From NCBI GenBank assembly GCA_025350365.1, contig JANXXY010000332.1:1-7577 (forward strand): DNA of 7,577 bases, written 5' to 3'. Below, one piece after another: positions 1 to 5,191 of the stretch. The notes under the pieces were generated by a model that had not been told where the DNA came from, did not search any database, and was given only the letters and a program-made list of their open reading frames with translations. The DNA is from Bacteroidales bacterium. Its GTDB lineage: Bacteria > Bacteroidota > Bacteroidia > Bacteroidales > JAAUTT01. A program made the translations under genes and the position numbers. Within the stretch, counting starts at the first letter, position 1. Every line of letters starts with the position of its first letter.

Positions 1-409
1 AACCGACCTTCTGAAAAATGATGAGCTTCGTAAGAAAATTGAACTCAGAAAATATGTTGAAGGCAATATCGGATTGCCTACACTTCAGGATATCCTTAAA
101 GAGCTGTCTAAGCCAGGCCGCGACCCGAGAACAGCTATTCAGGTTTTCGAATTTTCCAAAGATGTTTTTAAAATTGGTGATGTTAAAGCGGGCATGACCT
201 TACCCGGAATTGTAACTAACATTACTAATTTCGGTTGTTTTGTGGATATTGGCGTAAAACAGGATGGTTTGGTCCATATCTCTCAATTGGCAGACAGGTT
301 TGTAAGCGACCCCAATGAAATTGTAAAACTTAACCAACATGTAAAGGTAAAAGTGCTTGAAGTGGATGCTTCGCGAAAGCGAATTCAACTAACAATGAAA
401 GATGTATAA
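1..409 (+). CDS. tex: Tex family transcription accessory protein, C-terminal part (5' end outside window)
   Basis: The reading frame is open from base 2 and ends at TAA 407-409, giving 135 visible residues of a protein that begins upstream. A helical segment leads into the block GLPTLQDILKELSKPGRDPR, which is characteristic of the last helix-hairpin region of Tex proteins just before the S1 domain. The rest is one S1 (OB-fold) RNA-binding domain, starting about VKAGMTLPGIV, with the typical FGCFVDIGVKQDGLVH core and ending about KRIQLTMK. Tex is a cytoplasmic nucleic-acid-binding protein linked to transcription and RNA metabolism. The protein stops four residues or fewer after the S1 domain, so it lacks the basic tail some homologues carry. 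A TTG at 74 is in frame but lies inside the conserved block and is not a real start. The next gene starts 129 bases downstream. Confident in family; the visible part cannot show the catalytic-like N-terminal domains. Confidence 0.93.
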   Translation, partial: TDLLKNDELRKKIELRKYVEGNIGLPTLQDILKELSKPGRDPRTAIQVFEFSKDVFKIGDVKAGMTLPGIVTNITNFGCFVDIGVKQDGLVHISQLADRFVSDPNEIVKLNQHVKVKVLEVDASRKRIQLTMKDV

Positions 410-538
410 CACCCATCCTTACTGCTTGTCAAAAGAGTTGAGTGGCAATTTAATCAAAAAGTGGGTTTTAGGATAAAATAAAATTTGAAGATTTATGTAT
501 ATTTACTCAAATAAAAATTAATTATTAAAAAAAAACGT

Positions 539-2500
539 ATGAACAGATTTTTGAGAAAGTCAGCATGGCTTTTGCTTGCGCTGATGTTTGTGCCGGCCGC
601 AATAATAGCCAATATAAAGCTACCGTATATTTTTACAAATAATATGGTGCTTCAGCGCGATGTAAAGGTGCCTGTTTGGGGATGGGGCGACAAAGGAGAA
701 AGAGTTAAAATAACCTTTGCAGGGAAGAAATATTCTGCCAAATCGGGTGACGATGGAAAATGGTTGGTATATCTTGACCCTTTGGCCGTTGGCGGTCCTT
801 ACGAAATGGTGATCAAAGGCAAGAACGAAATTACTCTGGGGAATATCCTTATGGGCGAAGTTTGGATATGTTCCGGACAATCGAATATGGAAATGCCATT
901 GGCGGGCTGGGGAAATATTAAAAATTCTGCAAAAGAGATCGCTGATGCTAATTATCCAAACATCCGATTGTTTACTGTAATTAAGAAAATCGGCGAAAAA
1001 CCTATAACCGAATTAGAACAAACCGAATGGAAAGTTTGTTCGCCGGCAACAATACCTGAGTTCTCAGCAGTTGGATATTTTTTTGGCCGTAATCTTAACA
1101 AAGAACTGAATATCCCAATTGGTTTAATCAATACATCGTGGGGAGGAACTATTGCTGAAACATGGATTAGCGCTGGCGCTGCCAATACAATTGATGATTT
1201 TAAAGAACCATTAAAACAACTGACAAATCTTAACTGGGATAAGTTAAAAGCTGAAGCTGATGCAAAAGGTATAATCTGGAATGATAATATTGAAAAAAAT
1301 GATGCAGGTGTTCTGAATAAATGGTTTGAACCTGTAACTGACGATAGTCAATGGAAAGTAATGAATTTGCCTCAATTATGGGAAAATGCAGGTTTGGCAA
1401 ATTTTGATGGAGTTGTTTGGTTTCGTAAAGAAATTGTTTTAAGTGAAGCCGAAGCAAAGGCTGGTATTACTCTTAATTTAGCCCAAATTGACGATATTGA
1501 TATCTCTTATATAAATGGTAAACAGATAGGTACAACAAGTAATTATAGTCAAAAACGAAATTACGCAGTAGGTTCTTCTAAGTTGAAAGCAGGTAAAAAT
1601 ATCATTGCCATTAAAGTGATTGATACAGGTGGTGGTGGCGGAATCTTTGGCGAGCCGCTGGATTTATCATATTCATCCACTATTGGAACCACGTCCCTTG
1701 CCGGAGACTGGAAATACAACATAGGCATAAACGCCGGCCCTAAACCCGATGTTACAACTGGTCCAAACTCATTTCCTACATTATTGTTTAATGGAATGAT
1801 TTATCCTATGCTTCCTCTTGCTGTTCGTGGTGCTATTTGGTACCAAGGCGAGTCGAATGCATCACGGGCTTATCAATACCAAACATTGTTCCCCGCATTG
1901 ATTAACGACTGGAGAAAGCAATTTGCAAACCCTAATATGCCTTTTTACTTTGTTCAGTTGGCAAACTTTATGGAAACAAATAGTCAGCCGGTAGAAAGCG
2001 AATGGGCCGAATTACGCGAGGCTCAATCCAAAACTCTTTCTCTTCCCAATACCGGAATGGCAGTGATTATTGATATTGGAGAGGCGAAGGATATTCACCC
2101 TAAAAATAAACAGGACGTTGGCTATAGGCTATCGTTACCTGCTTTGAATAATTTGTATAACAAAACCATTGAATATTCGGGACCAGTGAATAAATCGCAA
2201 ATTGTTGAAGGAAATAAAATTCGATTGAAATTCGACCACATCGGTAAAGGGTTAGTTACCAAAGATAAATATGGCTACCTGAAAGGATTTTCGATTGCCA
2301 CGGCTGACAAAAAATTCGTGTGGGCTAAAGCTTATATTGATGGCAATGATGTAATTGTATATGCTGATCAGGTTACACAACCAGTAGCTGTTCGATATGC
2401 CTGGGCCAATAACCCCGATGATGCCAGCCTATTTAATCAGGAAGGATTACCAGCATCGCCATTCCGCACCGACGATTGGAAAGGGATTACCCAAAAATAG
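539..2500 (+). CDS. Secreted sialate O-acetylesterase-like SGNH carbohydrate esterase with inserted beta-sandwich domain
   Basis: Predicted to remove acetyl groups from sugars in the periplasm or outside the cell. Residues 1-24 form a Sec signal peptide (basic MNRFLRK, hydrophobic LLLALMF, likely cleavage after AIIA); no lipobox cysteine is seen. A small N-terminal beta domain follows (about 27-100). SGNH/SASA motifs are CSGQSNM (nucleophile Ser115), NTSWGGT (198-204), WYQGESN (434-440) and DIH with Asp518 and His520, giving a complete Ser-Asp-His set. Between the second and third motifs, about residues 258-400, is an insert resembling a glycoside-hydrolase-2 sugar-binding jelly roll (FDGVVWFRKEI, IDDIDISYINGKQIG, TGGGGGIFGEP). 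This layout is known from sialate O-acetylesterases and from the xyloglucan acetylesterase family CE20, so the acetylated substrate cannot be chosen from sequence. The start is preceded by an A run (529-537) and no Shine-Dalgarno. No glycoside hydrolase, SusC/SusD pair or regulator is adjacent. Family sure; substrate unsure. Confidence 0.9.
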   Translation: MNRFLRKSAWLLLALMFVPAAIIANIKLPYIFTNNMVLQRDVKVPVWGWGDKGERVKITFAGKKYSAKSGDDGKWLVYLDPLAVGGPYEMVIKGKNEITLGNILMGEVWICSGQSNMEMPLAGWGNIKNSAKEIADANYPNIRLFTVIKKIGEKPITELEQTEWKVCSPATIPEFSAVGYFFGRNLNKELNIPIGLINTSWGGTIAETWISAGAANTIDDFKEPLKQLTNLNWDKLKAEADAKGIIWNDNIEKNDAGVLNKWFEPVTDDSQWKVMNLPQLWENAGLANFDGVVWFRKEIVLSEAEAKAGITLNLAQIDDIDISYINGKQIGTTSNYSQKRNYAVGSSKLKAGKNIIAIKVIDTGGGGGIFGEPLDLSYSSTIGTTSLAGDWKYNIGINAGPKPDVTTGPNSFPTLLFNGMIYPMLPLAVRGAIWYQGESNASRAYQYQTLFPALINDWRKQFANPNMPFYFVQLANFMETNSQPVESEWAELREAQSKTLSLPNTGMAVIIDIGEAKDIHPKNKQDVGYRLSLPALNNLYNKTIEYSGPVNKSQIVEGNKIRLKFDHIGKGLVTKDKYGYLKGFSIATADKKFVWAKAYIDGNDVIVYADQVTQPVAVRYAWANNPDDASLFNQEGLPASPFRTDDWKGITQK

Positions 2501-2504
2501 GAAC

Positions 2505-2542
2505 AAAAAAAAGAGGCATCCAATCGGTTGCCTCTTTTTTTT
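2505..2542. terminator. Bidirectional intrinsic terminator between esterase gene and rplI
   Basis: Eight A (2505-2512) and GAGGCA (2513-2518) pair perfectly with TGCCTC (2529-2534) and eight T (2535-2542), a 14-bp stem. The 10-base loop can close two more C-G pairs around AATC. Either strand reads as a GC core followed by a T run, so it can stop the plus-strand esterase transcript (stop codon at 2498-2500) and the minus-strand rpsF operon (rplI stop at 2561-2563). It fills most of the 60-base convergent gap. Confidence 0.93.
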
Positions 2543-2560
2543 ATTTAATTTTTTTGGAAA

Positions 2561-3007
2561 CTATTCAGCAAAAATTTCGAATTCAACTTCTACAGAAACT
2601 TCTCTGTGAAGTTTCACTTTAGCAGTATAATTACCAATTTCCTTGATGTGCTCTTCGTCGAAGATAATGTTCTTACGATCGATGTCGAACCCTTTTTCCT
2701 TAAGAGCTTCGGCAAGCATGATGGTATTTACCGAACCGAAAATCTTACCTGTTGTACTGGTTTTAGCGCCAATTTTAAGTTTCAGGTTTTTCATCTTGTC
2801 AGCTAAAACAGCTGCCTCGTTCTTAACCTTAGCTTCTTTGTGTGCTCTTTGTTTGGTATTTTCAGCCAAAACTTTTTTAGCAGATACGGTTGCGGAAGTA
2901 GCCATTCCTTTCGGAATTAAAAAATTACGGGCATATCCGTCCTTAACCTTTACAATATCGTCTTTTTGTCCAAGAGTCGTAATATCTTGTTTGAGTATTA
3001 TTTCCAT
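2561..3007 (-). CDS. rplI: 50S ribosomal protein bL9
   Basis: bL9 binds 23S rRNA near the base of the L1 stalk and extends from the 50S subunit, helping maintain reading frame. The 148 residues match the usual family length. The N-terminal rRNA-binding domain carries the signature block VKVKDGYARNFLIPKGMA (about 19-36). A long charged helix rich in Lys and Ala follows (about 42-75) and links to the C-terminal domain (GKIFGSVNTIMLAEALKEKG and on to FEIFAE). ATG at 3007 is preceded by a strong Shine-Dalgarno, which settles the start. It is the last gene of the rpsF-rpsR-rplI operon, 17 bases after rpsR, and is closed by the hairpin at 2505-2542. Nothing is missing or broken. Confidence 0.98.
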   Translation of the reverse strand: MEIILKQDITTLGQKDDIVKVKDGYARNFLIPKGMATSATVSAKKVLAENTKQRAHKEAKVKNEAAVLADKMKNLKLKIGAKTSTTGKIFGSVNTIMLAEALKEKGFDIDRKNIIFDEEHIKEIGNYTAKVKLHREVSVEVEFEIFAE

Positions 3008-3014
3008 TAGTTAT

Positions 3015-3022
3015 CTCTCCTC
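3015..3022 (-). promoter_or_regulatory. Shine-Dalgarno of rplI
   Basis: On the minus strand the rpsR-rplI spacer reads GAGGAGAG, with AGGAG nine bases before the rplI ATG. Such a match is uncommon in Bacteroidota, and four of the other complete genes here (esterase, rpsF, dehydrogenase, aldolase) lack one. It confirms the rplI start at 3007. Confidence 0.85.
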
Positions 3023-3024
3023 AA

Positions 3025-3294
3025 TTATTTTAACAAATCTGTAACATATGGGAGCAGAGCCAAGTGACGTCCACGTTTGATGGCTGTTGCAACTTTCCTT
3101 TGATATTTCAACGAAGTACCTGTAATACGGCGTGGTAAAATCTTACCCTGTTCGTTGAGGAATTTTTTTAGAAATTCAGGATCTTTATAATCTACGTATT
3201 TTATTTTGTTCTTCTTGAACCGGCAATATTTCTTCTTTTTAATGTCAACCGTTGGCGGTGTAAGATATCTGATTTCTGATTGATTCTGAGCCAT
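3025..3294 (-). CDS. rpsR: 30S ribosomal protein bS18
   Basis: bS18 forms a heterodimer with bS6 on the platform of the 30S subunit. The 89 residues carry the family core: KKKYCRFKKNKIKYVDYKDPEFLKKFL (about 19-46, split here as KKKYCRFKKN and DYKDPEFLKKFL), GKILPRRITGTSLKYQRK and IKRGRHLALLPY. Only one cysteine (in YCRF) is present, so this is the zinc-free type. It starts three bases after the rpsF stop codon and its Shine-Dalgarno lies inside the end of rpsF, so translation of the two genes is probably coupled, which suits equal production of the two partners. In Bacteroidota ribosome structures, bS18 with bS6 and bS21 forms the pocket that holds the 16S rRNA 3' tail; this is family knowledge, not visible here. 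Confidence 0.98.
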   Translation of the reverse strand: MAQNQSEIRYLTPPTVDIKKKKYCRFKKNKIKYVDYKDPEFLKKFLNEQGKILPRRITGTSLKYQRKVATAIKRGRHLALLPYVTDLLK

Positions 3295-3297
3295 AGT

Positions 3298-3651
3298 TTA
3301 TTCCTCCAATTTTTTTTCAGGTTTCTTTTGACTTCTCTTTTTATTAGCGTATCCAACGGAATACTTGTCCATCCTAAAGGTTAGAAAACGAATAATTCGT
3401 TCATCACGACGATATTCAACTTCCAACTTATTGATGAATTCCGCATTAGCCTTGAATTCAATAAGGTTATAAAAACCTGTAGACTTTTTTTGGATGGGAT
3501 AAGCCAGTTTGCGCAGGCCCCAATCTTCTTCGTGCACGACTTCACCGCCTTCTTCGACGATCAGTGCTCTGAATTTCTGTACCGCTTCCTTCATCTGCTG
3601 TTCAGACAAAACGGGAGTTATAATGAAAACGGTTTCATACTGATTTGACAT
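3298..3651 (-). CDS. rpsF: 30S ribosomal protein bS6
   Basis: bS6 pairs with bS18 on the 30S platform. The 117 residues show the ferredoxin-like fold motifs of the family: YETVFIITPVLSEQQ at the N-terminus, DWGLRKLAYPIQKKSTGFY in the middle (about 43-61) and RRDERIIRFLTFRMDKY (about 81-97). A short basic tail (KKRSQKKPEKK) follows, as is common in this phylum. ATG at 3651 begins the conserved N-terminus and is preceded by an A/T-rich leader without Shine-Dalgarno. First gene of the rpsF-rpsR-rplI operon; the promoter at 3689-3720 leaves a short untranslated leader of roughly 30 bases. No ssb or priB sits in the operon, unlike Bacillus or Escherichia coli. Confidence 0.98.
   Translation of the reverse strand: MSNQYETVFIITPVLSEQQMKEAVQKFRALIVEEGGEVVHEEDWGLRKLAYPIQKKSTGFYNLIEFKANAEFINKLEVEYRRDERIIRFLTFRMDKYSVGYANKKRSQKKPEKKLEE
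3303..3307 (-). promoter_or_regulatory. Shine-Dalgarno of rpsR, embedded in the 3' end of rpsF
   Basis: Minus-strand GGAGG lies eight bases before the rpsR ATG and overlaps the last codons of rpsF (Leu-Glu-Glu-stop, TTG GAG GAA TAA). It is the best Shine-Dalgarno in the window, in a phylum that mostly does not use them. Confidence 0.88.
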
Positions 3652-3688
3652 AATTTAATTGTTTATTTGTTTAAAATTAATCAGGTCG

Positions 3689-3720
3689 CAAAAGTAGAAA
3701 CTTTTTTCAAACTCAGCAAG
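3689..3720 (-). promoter_or_regulatory. Bacteroidota-type sigma-A promoter of the rpsF operon
   Basis: On the minus strand, CTTG (3720-3717) is followed after 20 bases by TACTTTTG (3696-3689). This is a full match to the Bacteroidota -7 element TAnnTTTG and a three-of-four match to the -33 element TTTG at the accepted spacing. Transcription would start a few bases past 3689, giving a leader of about 30 bases to the rpsF ATG. The spacer also contains TTTG, but only 11 bases from the -7 element. Confidence 0.8.
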
Positions 3721-3833
3721 CCTGATTCATATTTTTTATTCAAATTCTGTTACTTACCTTAAATAACCTTTTTATCTCGATTTTATCAACGGTGATGTGA
3801 GGGTTCAATATTCATAATATCAATAGTTATTTA

Positions 3834-5108
3834 TTAAATTTCGGAAGCATTTTCCAACAAATACTTTTCGGCTTCGAGATTCCACAATCCGTTGTTTTTC
3901 TTTACCAACCGGTCAAGTTCTGCAAAAAATGGGTTAGTCTTACCTTTTTCAGCAAACTCTTGAATAGCCGTGAGTTTTATAGATTTATTTGTATAGATTA
4001 GTTTTTTGCCACCGGGAATTTCAGGGAGATGCAATGTTGTTTCAATTACTGCATCCAGCCCACCGATATGAGTTACTAAACCAGCCGGATCCAGGCCTTT
4101 AGACATCATTTCAAGTGCTTCCTCCATATCGTTATTGTTGCCACCGCTGGTTCCCACAATATGGGTAAAATTATAGTGAACGCTATAAAAATTAAAGCTT
4201 GCTTTAAAGTTCGGATCGCTTGGGCCTGCGAAGAAATTAAGACAGCCATCAAAGGAAAGAATGGCATCACCCTGCTCAATTACAGATGGAACTGGAGCAA
4301 ATACAAACACATCATTATAGCCTTTTCCATCGGTGAGATCAAGTAATCCTTTGGCTGGATTATTTAGGTTTTGAGTATTAAAATATTTCAACTCGATGCC
4401 ATTTTTTGCGGCTTCTTTGGGTGAAAATAGCGATGCCGCACGATCAAGCCTTGTTTGGTCGATATCCGTAACAACGATCATAGCCGGTTTACGGTCCTTA
4501 CGATGAATAGCATAATTTATGGCAGCCAATCCCATTGGACCCACTCCGGCAAGTATAGCCATATTCCCGCCTTCCGCAATTTCCATTTGATGGACATAGG
4601 AACCTGGAGTGATATGATAATTCGCATGCATGGCTCCAATTACGCATGATAATGGTTCAGCCAAAGCAGCAGGATAAAATCCTTTTCCTGTAAAAGGAAG
4701 CAGGCAGTTTTGCGCCATTACCTCGTTAGGGATGATAATGTATGTAGCATCGCCGCCGATAAAACGATATGAATAGCCGGGCGCGCTCAAAATGCCTACC
4801 GGACCCCCCGGATAATTAATCGCGGGTTGAATGGAGAATTTCATTCCTGGTTTAAACTGATGTTTCCACTTAACTCCAACTTCCACAATTTCACCACTAA
4901 ACTCATGTCCAATCATGGTTGGTTTATCAGCTATATCGTTGGGTATCCGTTTGTGATCGGTTCCCTGTTTTGCAGCTTTATAACTCGACATACAAATACT
5001 ATCGCATATGACATGTGCCAATATTTCATCGTTTTTTATTGCTGGTAGTTCAAATTCATCCAGTCTGAGATCACCTTTTCCGTATATGCGGATTGCTTTT
5101 GTTTTCAT
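3834..5108 (-). CDS. Zinc-binding medium-chain alcohol dehydrogenase, sorbose-1-phosphate reductase/polyol dehydrogenase-like
   Basis: Predicted cytoplasmic NAD-linked oxidoreductase of a sugar, polyol or sugar phosphate. The N-terminal GroES-like domain has likely catalytic zinc ligands Cys39 (DSICMSS), His68-Glu69 (MIGHEFSGEIVEVG) and Glu151 (AEPLSCVIGA). The Rossmann domain shows AGVGPMG (187-193) and an acidic residue, Asp215, after the second strand (VVTDID), favouring NAD over NADP. The four-cysteine structural zinc lobe of classical family members is absent: residues 95-130 are rich in Gly, Pro and Tyr and hold no Cys. At 424 residues it is longer than the usual 340-360, with a C-terminal extension from about 380. 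That length, the missing lobe and the aldolase neighbour recall SorE-type L-sorbose-1-phosphate reductases, but the substrate is a guess. Last gene of the minus-strand catabolic operon, 83 bases after the aldolase fusion; no Shine-Dalgarno before ATG 5108 and no clear terminator after it. Confidence 0.85.
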   Translation of the reverse strand: MKTKAIRIYGKGDLRLDEFELPAIKNDEILAHVICDSICMSSYKAAKQGTDHKRIPNDIADKPTMIGHEFSGEIVEVGVKWKHQFKPGMKFSIQPAINYPGGPVGILSAPGYSYRFIGGDATYIIIPNEVMAQNCLLPFTGKGFYPAALAEPLSCVIGAMHANYHITPGSYVHQMEIAEGGNMAILAGVGPMGLAAINYAIHRKDRKPAMIVVTDIDQTRLDRAASLFSPKEAAKNGIELKYFNTQNLNNPAKGLLDLTDGKGYNDVFVFAPVPSVIEQGDAILSFDGCLNFFAGPSDPNFKASFNFYSVHYNFTHIVGTSGGNNNDMEEALEMMSKGLDPAGLVTHIGGLDAVIETTLHLPEIPGGKKLIYTNKSIKLTAIQEFAEKGKTNPFFAELDRLVKKNNGLWNLEAEKYLLENASEI

Positions 5109-5127
5109 AATTTAGTTTTTTAGAAAT

Positions 5128-5151
5128 TAGGAGATAGAATAGGAGGTAAAA
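5128..5151. repeat. 12-base imperfect tandem repeat in the aldolase-dehydrogenase gap
   Basis: TAGGAGATAGAA (5128-5139) is followed directly by TAGGAGGTAAAA (5140-5151), identical at 10 of 12 positions. On the transcribed minus strand the units read TTTTACCTCCTA and TTCTATCTCCTA, so the leader of the dehydrogenase gene carries pyrimidine-rich, anti-Shine-Dalgarno-like sequence about 20-40 bases before its ATG. In the frame opened by an ATG at 5181 both units encode Phe-Tyr-Leu-Leu, and the two differences are synonymous. No function is established. Confidence 0.6.
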
Positions 5152-5191
5152 TCTTACAATTGAACGTCCAATTTTCCTCATTTCTTATTTC

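Noticed and set aside
484..505. TTTG (484-487) and TATATTTA (498-505) as a promoter for the esterase
   Set aside because: The -7-like element misses the final G and the spacing is only 10 bases, against about 19-21 in Bacteroidota promoters. No better pair was found in 410-538.
410..538. Terminator after tex
   Set aside because: Only a weak, interrupted pairing (ACCCA with TGGGT) is possible and no T run follows it, so read-through from tex cannot be excluded.
2643..3044. Plus-strand 133-codon open frame opposite rplI
   Set aside because: It lies antisense to a complete, conserved bL9 gene, and its composition is that of a reading shadow; the same holds for other frames opposite the esterase, dehydrogenase and aldolase genes.
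3652..3688. S6:S18-binding leader RNA for autoregulation of rpsF
   Set aside because: The predicted leader of about 30 bases is A/T-rich, shows no stable hairpin and has no CCG bulge typical of that motif.
3721..3833. Terminator downstream of the dehydrogenase
   Set aside because: Only a five-pair AT stem (ATATT/AATAT) with a three-base loop is present, without GC core or T run; too weak to call.
5143..5179. Hairpin as terminator of the aldolase fusion gene
   Set aside because: The stem has a bulge and a large loop and no T run follows on the minus strand, so a transcript end is not supported; it is kept only as a possible leader structure.
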